Source: Parvibaculum sp045863935 (GTDB taxonomy: Bacteria > Pseudomonadota > Alphaproteobacteria > Parvibaculales > Parvibaculaceae). From it: a stretch of DNA of 64,000 bases. Shown one piece after another: positions 41,482 through 50,935 of the stretch. The stretch spans positions 38,327 through 102,326 of the forward strand of contig NZ_BTVP01000009.1 in the NCBI RefSeq assembly GCF_045863935.1, read 5' to 3'. The first letter of the stretch is position 1, and every line of letters begins with the position of its first letter. The notes under the pieces are model-generated. The model did no database searches. It saw only the letters and a program-made list of their open reading frames with translations, and had not been told where the DNA came from. Both the position numbers and the translations under genes were made by a program.

Positions 41482-44250
41482 TCACTTCTCCTGCTTGCGC
41501 AGCGCGAAGCGCGCCGCCATCAGAAAGACGATGCAGAAAAGCGCGAGCGCCACATGTGCATTCCACAGGTCGGCGAAACCGAGACCCTTGGTCACCGCGC
41601 CTGAGCTGATCTGCTGGAACCACGACGACGGAAAGAACTTGCCCATGTGGCGCGATGCGCCTTCGAGCGTCGAGACCGGCGTCAGCATGCCCGAGAAATT
41701 CACCGTCGGCGTCATGGCGACGATGGCGGTCGCAAAGAGCGCGGCGATCTGGCTTTTCACAAATGACGAGATGAGAAGTCCGAAGGCCGTGGAGGCGAAC
41801 ACATAGAGCGCGGCGCCGGCGAGAAGCGCCAGGAGCGAGCCCTGCACGGGAACGCGAAACAGAAAAAGCCCCATCAGCAGCAGCATGAGAAAGCTTACAA
41901 AGGCGAGCGCCACATAAGGAAGCTGCTTGCCCAGCAGAAATTCCAGCCGCGTCACCGGCGTTGCCCGGAAGTTTGCAATCGACCCCATTTCCTTTTCCCG
42001 GACGACGCCGACGGCCGTCATGATCGCGGGAATGAGCATCATCAGCAGCATGTAGGCGCCGGGTACGATGGCGAAGACGCTCTTGAAGGCCTGGTTGAAA
42101 AGGAAGCGCGTCTCGATGCCGAAGGCGGCATCCGCAACAGGCATCGGCTGAAGACGGCGCTGCTCGTCGGCATAGCGCGCGATGATCGCTTCGCCATAGC
42201 CGAGCGCGGTCTCGGCGCGGAACGGGTTCGAACCTGCGACCATGAGCGAGATTTCGGGGCTCCGTCCGGCCAGAAGATCGCGGCCATAGCCTTCGGGAAT
42301 TTCGATGGCAAGCGTGATGTCGCCACTCTGGAGGCGGTGGTAGCGCTCCGCGGTGCTTCGGATTTCGGTCTTTTCCTCGAAGTAGCGCGAGCCCTCGAGT
42401 TCCTGCAGCAGCGTCCGGCTTTCCAGCGAGCGATCCTGGTCGAACGCGGCATAGGGAATATTCTCGACGTCGAAGGAAATGCCGTAGCCGAGCGTCACGA
42501 GCAGGATGAGCGGTCCGATGAGCGCGAAGGCAAGGCGCACCGGATCGCGCAGAATTTCCGTCGTCTCCCGCCGCGTATAGGCCCAGAGGCGGCGTGTGCT
42601 GAAGAAACGCCTGTGCGGTCCGGCCTCGGGCGCCGCTTCTGCCGGTGCGATATCTTCAGCCTGCGGCACGGGGTCCGAGCGAAACTCCGGAAGATCCGCC
42701 GCTTCGCGCAGGTAATCGACGAAGGCTTCTTCAAGCGTCGTCTCGCCGCGCTCCTTCGACAGTTCGTGCGGCTCGCCTACCGCGAGCACGCGGCCTGCAT
42801 GCATCAGCGAGATGCGGTCGCAGCGCTCCGCCTCGTTCATGAAATGCGTGGAAATGAAGATCGTCACGCCGTGGTTGCGCGAGAGATCGATCAGATATTG
42901 CCAGAACTGGTCGCGCGCGATCGGATCGACGCCGGATGTCGGCTCGTCGAGGATGAGGATTTCCGGATCGTGGATCACGGCGACGGCTAGTTGCAGGCGC
43001 TGGCGGATGCCGAGCGGCAATCCGTCGGGGCTTGCATCCGCGACCTCCTCGAGGTCGAAGCTCGTCAGCATGTCGCGCACGCGCGCCGCGCGGCGTTCCT
43101 TCGGAATGTGGAAGAGTTCCGCGTGGAGGTCGAGGTTCTGGCGAACCGTCAGTTCCTCGTAGAGCGAGAAACTCTGCGACAAGTAGCCGACGCGCCGTCT
43201 CGTTGCCATGTCGCGCGCATCGAGCGGCTTGCCGAACAGCCGCGCCGTGCCCGCGCTCGCCGGCAGCAGGCCCGTCAGCATCTTCATTGTCGTCGTCTTG
43301 CCGCAGCCATTCGAGCCCAGAAATCCGAATATCTCGCCGCGGTCGATGCGGAAGTTCACGGCGTCCACCGCCACGAACTCGCCGAAGCGGCGGGTGAGGT
43401 CGGTCGCCTCGATGGCGGGCTCGCCATCATGGGCGGCGCGCGGCGGCACATGTACGGGCTTGTGGCGGGCGCGCTTTTCCTCCGGCAGCAGGCCGATGAA
43501 GGCCGCCTCGAGCGTTTCCTTGCCCGCTGCCTCGCGGATATCGGCAGGCGCTCCCGTCGCAAGCACGCGCCCGTCATCCATCGCGGCCAGCCAGTCGAAG
43601 CGCTCGGCTTCTTCCATATAGGCGGTTGCGATGAGCACGCTCATTTGCGGGCGCCGCGCGCGGATGGTGCCGATCAGCTCCCAGAACTGGCGCCGCGACA
43701 AGGGATCGACGCCCGTCGTCGGCTCGTCGAGGATCAGGAGGTCGGGATCGTGGATGAGGGCGCAGCAGAGCCCGAGCTTCTGCTTCATGCCGCCCGAAAG
43801 AGCGCCCGCGGCGCGGTCGGGGAAGGGCGCCAGGCCGGTCGCGGCGAGCAGTTCGGCGATCCGCTCCTTTCGCGCCGCGGGGCCGAGGCCGAAAAGCCGC
43901 CCGAAGAAATCAAGATTTTCCACCACGCTCAGTGTCGGGTAGAGGTTCTTGCCGAGCCCTTGCGGCATATAGGCGATGCGTGTGTGGCACTGGCTGCGAT
44001 GCGCGGGGTTCTTCATGTCGCCGCCGAGCACCATGATGCCGCCGGACTGGATGCGCCTGACGCCCGCCAGCAGGCCGAGCAGCGTCGATTTGCCGACGCC
44101 GTCGGGACCGATCAGCCCCGCCATGCAGCCCGCCGGGATCGACAGGGTGACATTGTCGAGGGCGAGCTTGTCACCATAGCGATGAATAAGTCCGCTCACC
44201 TGCGCGGCGGCGGGACCTTCCGGCCAGGCGTTGCCGGGGCGGGTGTTCAT
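41482..44250 (-). CDS. rbbA: Fused double ABC ATPase-permease (RbbA-like)
   Basis: 922 residues from the ATG at 44248-44250. ATPase 1 (about 15-230) has LIGPDGVGKST, LSGGMKQKL and LLILDEPTTGVDP. ATPase 2 (about 270-500) has GSNGCGKTTTMKML, the less usual signature LPLGIRQRLQL and ILILDEPTSGVDP. An ABC-2 permease (about 540-922) ends the protein. E. coli RbbA shares this architecture and binds ribosomes. The YhiI-RbbA-YhhJ type operon around it points to an export system with a membrane-fusion partner. It overlaps the adaptor gene by four bases. Confidence 0.92.
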   Translation of the reverse strand: MNTRPGNAWPEGPAAAQVSGLIHRYGDKLALDNVTLSIPAGCMAGLIGPDGVGKSTLLGLLAGVRRIQSGGIMVLGGDMKNPAHRSQCHTRIAYMPQGLGKNLYPTLSVVENLDFFGRLFGLGPAARKERIAELLAATGLAPFPDRAAGALSGGMKQKLGLCCALIHDPDLLILDEPTTGVDPLSRRQFWELIGTIRARRPQMSVLIATAYMEEAERFDWLAAMDDGRVLATGAPADIREAAGKETLEAAFIGLLPEEKRARHKPVHVPPRAAHDGEPAIEATDLTRRFGEFVAVDAVNFRIDRGEIFGFLGSNGCGKTTTMKMLTGLLPASAGTARLFGKPLDARDMATRRRVGYLSQSFSLYEELTVRQNLDLHAELFHIPKERRAARVRDMLTSFDLEEVADASPDGLPLGIRQRLQLAVAVIHDPEILILDEPTSGVDPIARDQFWQYLIDLSRNHGVTIFISTHFMNEAERCDRISLMHAGRVLAVGEPHELSKERGETTLEEAFVDYLREAADLPEFRSDPVPQAEDIAPAEAAPEAGPHRRFFSTRRLWAYTRRETTEILRDPVRLAFALIGPLILLVTLGYGISFDVENIPYAAFDQDRSLESRTLLQELEGSRYFEEKTEIRSTAERYHRLQSGDITLAIEIPEGYGRDLLAGRSPEISLMVAGSNPFRAETALGYGEAIIARYADEQRRLQPMPVADAAFGIETRFLFNQAFKSVFAIVPGAYMLLMMLIPAIMTAVGVVREKEMGSIANFRATPVTRLEFLLGKQLPYVALAFVSFLMLLLMGLFLFRVPVQGSLLALLAGAALYVFASTAFGLLISSFVKSQIAALFATAIVAMTPTVNFSGMLTPVSTLEGASRHMGKFFPSSWFQQISSGAVTKGLGFADLWNAHVALALFCIVFLMAARFALRKQEK

Positions 44251-45305
44251 TCCGCCTCGCCAGTGCTCCCGCCCGTCTCGCTGTCGCGCGGCTGGGCGAT
44301 CGGAGGCAGCTTCACGGCGAGGTTGTCCGGCCACTCCGTTCCGGCAAGCGTGCGCACATAGCCGACGCCGCGGACCCCCGTCTTCACCCGTTCCTCGACC
44401 CGGGCGAGAAGCTCGGCGTCGATGTTGAGCTTCACCCGGAACATCAGATTCTCGCGTTCCTCGCGCGTTTCGACGGCCTTGGGCGTGAACTGCGCATCGC
44501 TCGACACGAAGCTCACATGCGCCGGGATCACGTAGCCGGGGATCGGGTCGAGCACGATCCGGGCTTCTTCGCCAATGGCAAGGCGGCCTGCCTCGGCGGC
44601 GGGCAGAAAGATCGTCATGTAGACATTGCCGATATCGAGCAGGGTGAGCACCCGGCCGCCGGCGGCCAGCACCTCGCCGGGCTCGGCCAGGCGGTACTGC
44701 ACGCGGCCCGAGCGTGGCGCCTTCAGCACCGTATCGTCCAGCATGTCACGCAGGCGGGAGAGGTTGGCCTTCGCGGCCGCGATGGTGGCGTCCGCGGCGG
44801 CGCGGTTCGCGGTCGCCGTCTTCAGGGCGGCTTCGGCGGTGCGGAACTGGGCGCGGCGCTGGTCGAGCTGCTCGGTCGGAATGTGGCCGCTCCTGCTCAG
44901 CCGTTCCGCCCGGCCGAGTTCGCGGCGGGCAAGGTCGAGTTCGGCCTCGCGCTGCGCGATCCCGGCGAAGGCCGGTGGCGTTTTGTCCACGGCCCGGCGG
45001 ACCTCGGCCGTCGCGGCGGCGATCACGGCCTTCATCTGGGCGTCGTCCATCCAGGCGAGGATCTGTCCTGCCGTCACGAAGTCGCCCTCGTCGACGCGCA
45101 CTTCCTCGATCCTGCCTGCATATTTGGTGGCGACGTCGACCTGCTCGGCCTCGATGCGACCGTTCGACGCGGCAATGCCGTCGGGCAATTCGGGCGCAAG
45201 AATGACAAACCAGTAATAAAGGCCGAGCGCAACGAGAGCGGCAACGGCAAGGGCGGCGGCGAATGCGGTTCGGCCAGTGGCCCGTCGCTCAAGCATGGGC
45301 GGCAT
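44247..45305 (-). CDS. HlyD-family membrane fusion protein (YhiI-like)
   Basis: 352 residues from the ATG at 45303-45305 with GGGG upstream. One N-terminal membrane anchor (AFAAALAVAALVALGLYYWF) is followed by the biotinyl-lipoyl hairpin (GRIEEVRVDEGDFVTAGQILA), a coiled coil (about 95-190) and the second lipoyl half (LKAPRSGRVQYRLAEPGEVL). It should bridge the ABC exporter to the outer membrane. It is first in the three-gene exporter operon. No TolC gene is nearby. Confidence 0.9.
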   Translation of the reverse strand: MPPMLERRATGRTAFAAALAVAALVALGLYYWFVILAPELPDGIAASNGRIEAEQVDVATKYAGRIEEVRVDEGDFVTAGQILAWMDDAQMKAVIAAATAEVRRAVDKTPPAFAGIAQREAELDLARRELGRAERLSRSGHIPTEQLDQRRAQFRTAEAALKTATANRAAADATIAAAKANLSRLRDMLDDTVLKAPRSGRVQYRLAEPGEVLAAGGRVLTLLDIGNVYMTIFLPAAEAGRLAIGEEARIVLDPIPGYVIPAHVSFVSSDAQFTPKAVETREERENLMFRVKLNIDAELLARVEERVKTGVRGVGYVRTLAGTEWPDNLAVKLPPIAQPRDSETGGSTGEAE

Positions 45306-45874
45306 GGAATCCCCTTTATTACCGGAACCCTTATAGCGCGGTTGCCCCGCTGCTTCGCGAGGCATGACAGCGCATCCGCCGGCAGCCGGGGGGATGCGGA
45401 GCGGCGCGCCGTATTAACCAACGGCGGCGCCTCGGACGCAAGCTGCGCCGGCAGGCACAATGCACAGGATAGGTGCAGATTCGATGTTTTGCCCGTCATG
45501 ACTGAGTTTGTTCATTCATTTTCTGGACAATTAGGCTGTGCCAAAGCGACATGTCATGATAATTGAGTGCCCGCCCGAGAGGGTGGCCAGATTGCGATTT
45601 TTACGAAAAGGCGCTATCCCCGCCCCGCCGGAGAGAACCGGCTGAGGCGGTCGCGATGGCGTTGAGTCGATTGCGATCTGTCTGAAACAAGAATAACGGC
45701 GAAAGGGCGCAAGCCTCGGGGTCGCCGGCGCGGTTGGAAACGAGACGGAAAGTCCACTCCGGCAGCGCAACATCGAACGACAGTAACGACAAGAAGAGCT
45801 GAAAGCTCCGGTGTCACAAGCAAGCCTTCGAAGCACTCCCGTGCAAAAGAGTGCATTCCCAAGGGGAGGTTATT
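45306..45874. other. Divergent intergenic region between exporter and MMPL transporter
   Basis: About 570 nt without a convincing gene. It contains AT-richer DNA around 45490-45570 and must hold both divergent promoters. I see no clear hexamer pair. The last part (45861-45869, AAGGGGAGG) is the ribosome site of the MMPL gene. Short open frames on both strands lack domain features. Confidence 0.5.
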
Positions 45875-48232
45875 TTGCAGCGTATTGAAAATCTCGTGTT
45901 CGGCCTGCGTGCCGTCATCCTGTTGGCGCTTCTCGTCTTCACGGTGATCATGGGCGTGTTCGCATCCCAGTTGAGGATGGATGCAGGCTTCACGAAGATG
46001 CTCCCGATCGGCCACCCCTATATCGAAACCTTCTTCGAATATTCCGAAGGGTTCGGTGGCGGTAACCGCATTCTCGTCGTCATCGAGAACAAAAAAGGCG
46101 ACATCTTCCAGAAAGACTTCCTCTACACGCTGAACGACGCGACCCAGGATCTCTTCTACATCCCGGGCGTGGCGCGCCACACGGTGACTTCGCTGTGGAC
46201 GCCCAACACGCGCTTCATCGCGGTGACCGAGGAAGGTCTCGAAGCGGGCGACGTCATCCCCGCGAACTTCGCGGGCGAGCCCGAAGATATCGACACGGTG
46301 ATGCAGAATACGTTGCGCGCCGACCTTGTCGGACGTCTCGTGTCGGTCGATTTCCGCTCCGCGATGATCCGCGCCGAACTGCTCGACTTCAATCCCGAGA
46401 CGCAGCAGCGTCTCGACTATTTCGAAGTCGCGGCCAAGCTCGAAACCACGCTGCGCGATAAATACGTCTCCGAAGACACCGACGTTAAGATCGTCGGCTT
46501 CGCGAAGCTGGTCGGCGACATCGCCGACGGCGCCTCCTCGGTGGTGTATTTCTTCTCCATCGCCTTCTGCCTCACGGCTTTCATGCTCTGGCTCTATTGC
46601 CGCTCCTGGGTGCTCACGGTGGTGACGGTCGGCGCCTCGCTCAGCTCGGTGGTCTGGCAGTTCGGTCTTCTGAGCATTCTCGGCTTCGGCCTCGATCCGC
46701 TCGGCGTGCTGGTGCCGTTCCTCGTCTTCGCCATCGGTGTCAGCCATGGCGTGCAGCAGATCAACATGGTCGGCGCGGAAATGGCCGCTGGCCTCGACAA
46801 GAACAAGGCCGCGCGTGCGACCTTCACCTTCCTGCTCCGCCCGGGCCTGATCGCCCTTCTGACGACGCTGGCGGGCTTTGCGACGCTCTACATCATTCCG
46901 ATCGGCATGATCCAGGAGCTCGCGATCACGGCCTCGATCGGTATCGGCTTCAAGATCATCTCGAACCTGATCATGCTGCCGCTGCTGGTGTCCTATGTGG
47001 CGCCGCCGGAAGAAGAGTATGGCGCGAAAGTCCGCAAGGCGATGGATACGCGCGCCAAGCTCTGGCCCGCGCTGTCGCGGATTGCGACGCCGCCGATCGC
47101 GTTCCCCTTCGTCATCGTCTGTCTTATCGTCGGCGGCATCGGTTTCTACGAGGCGCGCGACAAGCAGATCGGCGACGTGCATGCCGGTGCGGGCGAACTC
47201 TGGCCCGACGCCCGCTACAATCAGGACAGCCGGTATATCGCCGAGAAATTCAGCCTCGGCCTGAACGTGCTCACCGTGATCGTCGAGTCGGACAGCGTGG
47301 TCTGCGTCGACTACGACAAGATGCACTATCTCGAGAAGTTCAGCTGGCACATGCGCAACGTCGATGGTGTGCAGTCGGTCATCAGCCTTCCGGTGCTCGC
47401 GCGCAAGATCAACAGCATGTGGCAGGAAGGCAATCCGAAGTGGCAGAACCTGCCGCGCAATTCGGCCGCCCTTGCCCAGGCGACGTCGAGCATCGGCAGT
47501 TCGTCGGGCATCGTGAATCCGGACTGCTCGACTGCCGCGGTTGCCATCTTCATCAAGGATACGAAGGCCGGGACGGTGAAGCACGTCGTCGAGGAACTCG
47601 AATCCTACATCGCCCAGAACGAGTATCCGGGTCTCAACCTGCGCATCGGTACGGGTAACGTGCCGATCGTGGCGGCGACGAACGAGATCGTGCACAAGTC
47701 CGAGCTGCCCATGCTGCTCTACGTGTATGCGCTCGTGATGACGCTCGTCATCCTGACCTATCGCGAGTGGCGCGGTGCGTTGTGCGTCGTGCTGCCGTTG
47801 ATCCTGTCGACCATCATCGGCGACTGGTTCCTCACAGCCTTCGGCATCGGTCTCAAGATCTCGACCTTGCCCGTGCTCGCCATCGCGGTGGGTATCGGCG
47901 TCGACTACGGCATCTACGAGTACAACCGGATGCAGCGCTACATGCGCATGGGCAAGACGCCGCACGAGGCCTATCTGCAGGCGCTCTACGACGTCGGCTC
48001 GGCGACCATGTTCACCGGCGGCACGCTCGCCATCGGTGTCAGCACCTGGGCCTTCTCCGCGCTCAAGTTCCAGGCGGATATGGGTCTGCTGCTCACCTTC
48101 ATGTTCATCGTGAACATGGTGGGCGCGGTGACGCTGCTGCCGGCGCTGGTCGCGGTGTTCGAATATATCTGGCCGCTGAAGCGCGAGCCGCTCTCCGAAG
48201 AGGAAGCGCGCGCGGTGATGCGCGGCCACTAA
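45875..48232 (+). CDS. MMPL/RND-family transporter
   Basis: 785 residues from a TTG at 45875. A GTG eight codons upstream keeps the frame, but AAGGGGAGG, five bases before the TTG, decides the start. Twelve membrane segments are arranged in two RND/MMPL halves. The sequence opens LRAVILLALLVFTVIMGVFASQLRMDAGF, with the first large loop (about 45-210), and later has GIGVDYGIYEYNRMQRYM in the second half, which carries the proton-relay region. Such proteins move lipids, hopanoids, steroids or other hydrophobic molecules. It is followed by a terminator and then the aromatic catabolism operon. Confidence 0.9.
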   Translation: MQRIENLVFGLRAVILLALLVFTVIMGVFASQLRMDAGFTKMLPIGHPYIETFFEYSEGFGGGNRILVVIENKKGDIFQKDFLYTLNDATQDLFYIPGVARHTVTSLWTPNTRFIAVTEEGLEAGDVIPANFAGEPEDIDTVMQNTLRADLVGRLVSVDFRSAMIRAELLDFNPETQQRLDYFEVAAKLETTLRDKYVSEDTDVKIVGFAKLVGDIADGASSVVYFFSIAFCLTAFMLWLYCRSWVLTVVTVGASLSSVVWQFGLLSILGFGLDPLGVLVPFLVFAIGVSHGVQQINMVGAEMAAGLDKNKAARATFTFLLRPGLIALLTTLAGFATLYIIPIGMIQELAITASIGIGFKIISNLIMLPLLVSYVAPPEEEYGAKVRKAMDTRAKLWPALSRIATPPIAFPFVIVCLIVGGIGFYEARDKQIGDVHAGAGELWPDARYNQDSRYIAEKFSLGLNVLTVIVESDSVVCVDYDKMHYLEKFSWHMRNVDGVQSVISLPVLARKINSMWQEGNPKWQNLPRNSAALAQATSSIGSSSGIVNPDCSTAAVAIFIKDTKAGTVKHVVEELESYIAQNEYPGLNLRIGTGNVPIVAATNEIVHKSELPMLLYVYALVMTLVILTYREWRGALCVVLPLILSTIIGDWFLTAFGIGLKISTLPVLAIAVGIGVDYGIYEYNRMQRYMRMGKTPHEAYLQALYDVGSATMFTGGTLAIGVSTWAFSALKFQADMGLLLTFMFIVNMVGAVTLLPALVAVFEYIWPLKREPLSEEEARAVMRGH

Positions 48233-48272
48233 GGCACCCCCGGCCGGTTCTTCCGGCCTGGCGTTCGAAATC

Positions 48273-48310
48273 GAAAGGGCGGCCCTCCTTGAGGTGCCGC
48301 CCTTTCTCTT
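48273..48310 (+). terminator. Intrinsic terminator of the MMPL gene
   Basis: Perfect 11-bp stem GAAAGGGCGGC (48273-48283) / GCCGCCCTTTC (48296-48306), followed by TCTTT. Confidence 0.75.
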
Positions 48311-48342
48311 TGGGACCCTCGCGAACGGCGCTTTCTCCCAAC

Positions 48343-48371
48343 TTGACTAAATAGTCATTTAATGACTAAAT
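48343..48371 (+). promoter_or_regulatory. Promoter of the tetR-dioxygenase operon
   Basis: TTGACT (48343-48348), a 17-nt spacer, then CTAAAT (48366-48371). Each hexamer lies inside one of the two palindromic operators, so a bound repressor would block polymerase. Confidence 0.6.
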
Positions 48372-48376
48372 AGTCA
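48344..48376. promoter_or_regulatory. Two tandem perfect palindromic operators for the TetR regulator
   Basis: TGACTAAATAGTCA occurs at 48344-48357 and again at 48363-48376, identical and each a perfect 14-bp palindrome, 19 nt apart centre to centre. They end 20 nt before the TetR start codon. A 19-bp period is close to two helical turns, so two dimers could bind on the same DNA face. Confidence 0.85.
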
Positions 48377-48396
48377 GATAGAGAGAGGGAGGTTCC

Positions 48397-49080
48397 ATGG
48401 CGGCCGGACGGGCACTTGCAGTGAAGCCGGAGGAAGCGGCAACGCGCCGCCGCGAGCGGATGCGCGCGGTGCTGGTGGAGGCCGCGCTGAGGCTCTTTGC
48501 GAAGCAGGGCGTCGACGCGACGACCATCGACGAAATCGTGAACGTGGCCGGCGTCGCGAAGGGCACCTTCTACAACTACTTCACCGATCGCACGGAGATC
48601 GCGCGTGCCGTCGCCGCCAGCGTCCGTCACGGCATGACCGCCGCGGTCGAGGAGATCAATCGCGGCATCGACGATCCGGCGGAGCGCATCGCACGTGGCG
48701 TTCGCCTCTTCATGGCCGGCGTCGTTCTCGATCCGGTCAAGACGGCGATGCTCGCCCGCCTCTACGACAGCAGCGCGGCGCTCGACAGTCACGGCAACGA
48801 ACATCTGCTTGGCGACGTTCGCGACGGCATTGCGAAGGGCCGCTTCCGCGTGCCGGACGAAATGTCGGCACTTCATATCGTCGTCGGCCTCGGCACCATC
48901 GCCATGCGGCATCTGCTCGACAATGGCGCGGGCGCGGAAATCCTGCGCGGCGAAGGTTACGCGCGCAACATCGCCGCCGTTCTGCTCGCCGGGCTCGGAC
49001 TGGAGAGCCACGAGATCGAGGCCGTGCTTGCGCGGCCCTTCGATGCGAGCGGCATGGACCTGTTCACGGCGGGCAATTGA
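48397..49080 (+). CDS. TetR-family transcriptional regulator
   Basis: 227 residues. The HTH domain (about 20-70) reads RRRERMRAVLVEAALRLFAK, then GVDATTIDEIVNVAGVAKGTFYNYF, the TetR recognition helix. The ligand-binding C-terminal part is typical in length. The gene starts right after two palindromic operators and a promoter, so it is probably autorepressed. It leads the operon with the dioxygenase, FAH hydrolase and hydroxylase genes and probably senses an aromatic intermediate. Confidence 0.93.
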   Translation: MAAGRALAVKPEEAATRRRERMRAVLVEAALRLFAKQGVDATTIDEIVNVAGVAKGTFYNYFTDRTEIARAVAASVRHGMTAAVEEINRGIDDPAERIARGVRLFMAGVVLDPVKTAMLARLYDSSAALDSHGNEHLLGDVRDGIAKGRFRVPDEMSALHIVVGLGTIAMRHLLDNGAGAEILRGEGYARNIAAVLLAGLGLESHEIEAVLARPFDASGMDLFTAGN

Positions 49081-49093
49081 AGCGGAGGAAAGA

Positions 49094-50014
49094 ATGATCA
49101 AGGTCACGGACATTGCCTATGTGCGGTTTCGCGCACCCGATCTCGACGAGATGGAGAAATTCCTTCTCGAATTCGGTCTCGTGCGCGCGGAGCGCCGCGA
49201 AAAGACCCTCTACATGCGCGGCACCGACCCGCTGCCCTTCGGTCATGTAACGGAGCTTGGCGAGCCGGGCTTTGCGGGCCTCGGTTTCTACGCGGAAAGC
49301 GTCGCCGATCTCGAAAAGCTCTCCGCCGCCTACGGGCTTCCCGTCGAGGAAAACGATGCGCCGGGTGGCGGAAAGATCGTCCGCTTCACCGATCCGAACG
49401 GTTTTCCCGTCGACATCGTCGCGGGGCAGGCAGCGCCCGAGGCACTCCCCGTGAAGCGGCGTCTCGTTCACAATGACGGTGCGGAGCGGCCCCGGCGCGG
49501 CGCGCCGCTGCGGGTCGCGCCCGGTCCCTCGCAGGTGAAGCGTCTCGGCCATTGCGTCATCAATGTGAAGGATTTCCGCGAAACGGAGGCCTGGTACAAG
49601 GAACGCTTCGGCCTCGTCACGTCAGACGAAATCGAGATTGCGCCCGGCGCGCCCATCGGCGCCTTCCTGCGCTGCGACCGCGGCAAGACCCATGTCGATC
49701 ATCACACGCTCTTTCCCGTCGGCACCGGCACGTCCGGCTTCAATCACGCTGCCTTCGAGGTCGCGAATTTCGACGACCTGATGGCCGGCCGCGAAGTCCT
49801 CGTCGAGGCTGGCCGCCGGCACGAATGGGGTGTCGGCCGCCACATTCTCGGCAGTCAGATCTTCGACTACTGGCGCGATCCTTGGGGCCACACGGTCGAA
49901 CACTGGACCGACGGCGATCTCTTCAACGACGAAACGCCGCCCAATCTCACGAGCATCGAGGAACTCATGGGCAATCAGTGGGGGCCGCCCGCGCCGCCGA
50001 GCATGGGCGCCTGA
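49094..50014 (+). CDS. Type I extradiol dioxygenase (glyoxalase/bleomycin fold, BphC-like)
   Basis: 306 residues from the ATG at 49094 with GGAGG upstream. Two vicinal-oxygen-chelate modules are present. The N-terminal one (IAYVRFRAPDLDEMEKFL) lacks metal ligands. The C-terminal one has the iron ligands His in RLGHCVIN, His in GFNHAAFEV and Glu in HTVEHWTDGD, with a likely acid-base HVDHHTLF and the Tyr in IFDYWRDPWG. The family cleaves catechol-type rings next to the hydroxyls. It lies 13 nt after tetR in a catabolic operon. Confidence 0.9.
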   Translation: MIKVTDIAYVRFRAPDLDEMEKFLLEFGLVRAERREKTLYMRGTDPLPFGHVTELGEPGFAGLGFYAESVADLEKLSAAYGLPVEENDAPGGGKIVRFTDPNGFPVDIVAGQAAPEALPVKRRLVHNDGAERPRRGAPLRVAPGPSQVKRLGHCVINVKDFRETEAWYKERFGLVTSDEIEIAPGAPIGAFLRCDRGKTHVDHHTLFPVGTGTSGFNHAAFEVANFDDLMAGREVLVEAGRRHEWGVGRHILGSQIFDYWRDPWGHTVEHWTDGDLFNDETPPNLTSIEELMGNQWGPPAPPSMGA

Positions 50015-50041
50015 GCGGAATTCAAAAAAAGGAAACAGACC

Positions 50042-50917
50042 ATGAAGCTCGCAACCTTCACAGAAGGCGGTTCCACGCGCATCGGCGTCGTCCGCGACGA
50101 CGGCATCGTCGATCTCTCCGTCGCGGCACCGGATCTGCCGCGCGATATGGTGGCGCTCATTTCGAGCGATGCCGCGATGGCAAAGGCGCGCGCGGCGGCG
50201 GAAAAGGGCAAGGCCCTGCCGCTGTCGGGCGTCACGCTCGAAGCGCCCATTCCCTTTCCGGGCAAGGTGCTCGCCATCGGCCTCAACTACCGCGACCATG
50301 TGGAAGAATCCGGCCAGCCCATGCCCGAGCATCAGGTCTGGTTCAACAAGCAGCACAACTGCATCACCGGTCCCTATGCCGACATCGCGCTGCCCGCCGT
50401 CTCCTCGCTTCTCGACTACGAAGCGGAGATGTGTTTCGTCATTGGCAAGCGCTGCAAGCATGTGCCGGTCGAACGCGCGCATGAAGTGATCGCCGGCTAT
50501 TTCGTCGGCAACGATGTCAGCGTGCGCGACTGGCAGCTCCGCACCAATACCTGGCAGATCGGCAAGAGCTTCGATACGCATGGACCCACGGGTCCGTGGA
50601 TCGTGACGCCCGACGAGGTGGGCGATCCCCATGCGCTCGATATCAAGTGCTGGGTGAACGGCGAACTCCGCCAGAACTCCAACACGAAGCATCTCATCTT
50701 CAACTGCTTCGACCAGATCGCGCATCTCAGCCAGGCCTTCACGCTCGATCCGGGCGACGTGATCTTCACGGGCACGTCGGGCGGCGTCGGCGCTGCGATG
50801 AAGCCGATGCAGTTCCTGAAGGAAGGCGATGTCGTGCGCGTCGAGGTCGAAAAACTCGGGCACATCGAAAACCGCGTCGTGCCCGAAAAGGCCGAGACGG
50901 TGATCGAAGCGGCATAA
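50042..50917 (+). CDS. Fumarylacetoacetate hydrolase (FAH) family protein
   Basis: 291 residues starting MKLATFTEGGSTRIGVV. The FAH fold is shown by VLAIGLNYRDHVEESG, the metal ligands in LDYEAEMCFVIGK, GNDVSVRDWQ, and the IFTGTSGGVGAAM end. In ring-cleavage pathways such enzymes hydrolyse or hydrate the dienoate produced by the dioxygenase. It follows the dioxygenase gene by 27 nt and precedes the hydroxylase by 18 nt. Confidence 0.93.
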   Translation: MKLATFTEGGSTRIGVVRDDGIVDLSVAAPDLPRDMVALISSDAAMAKARAAAEKGKALPLSGVTLEAPIPFPGKVLAIGLNYRDHVEESGQPMPEHQVWFNKQHNCITGPYADIALPAVSSLLDYEAEMCFVIGKRCKHVPVERAHEVIAGYFVGNDVSVRDWQLRTNTWQIGKSFDTHGPTGPWIVTPDEVGDPHALDIKCWVNGELRQNSNTKHLIFNCFDQIAHLSQAFTLDPGDVIFTGTSGGVGAAMKPMQFLKEGDVVRVEVEKLGHIENRVVPEKAETVIEAA

Positions 50918-50935
50918 AAAAAACAGGGGGAGACC

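Noticed and set aside
40332..45305. YhiI-RbbA-YhhJ exporter considered unusual because of the triple fusion
   Set aside because: The double ATPase-permease fusion with an adaptor and second permease is the standard layout for this transporter group.
45614..48229. Long reverse-strand open frame over the MMPL gene
   Set aside because: The product is His/Asp/Arg-rich without any fold signature, while the forward frame is a clear 12-segment transporter.
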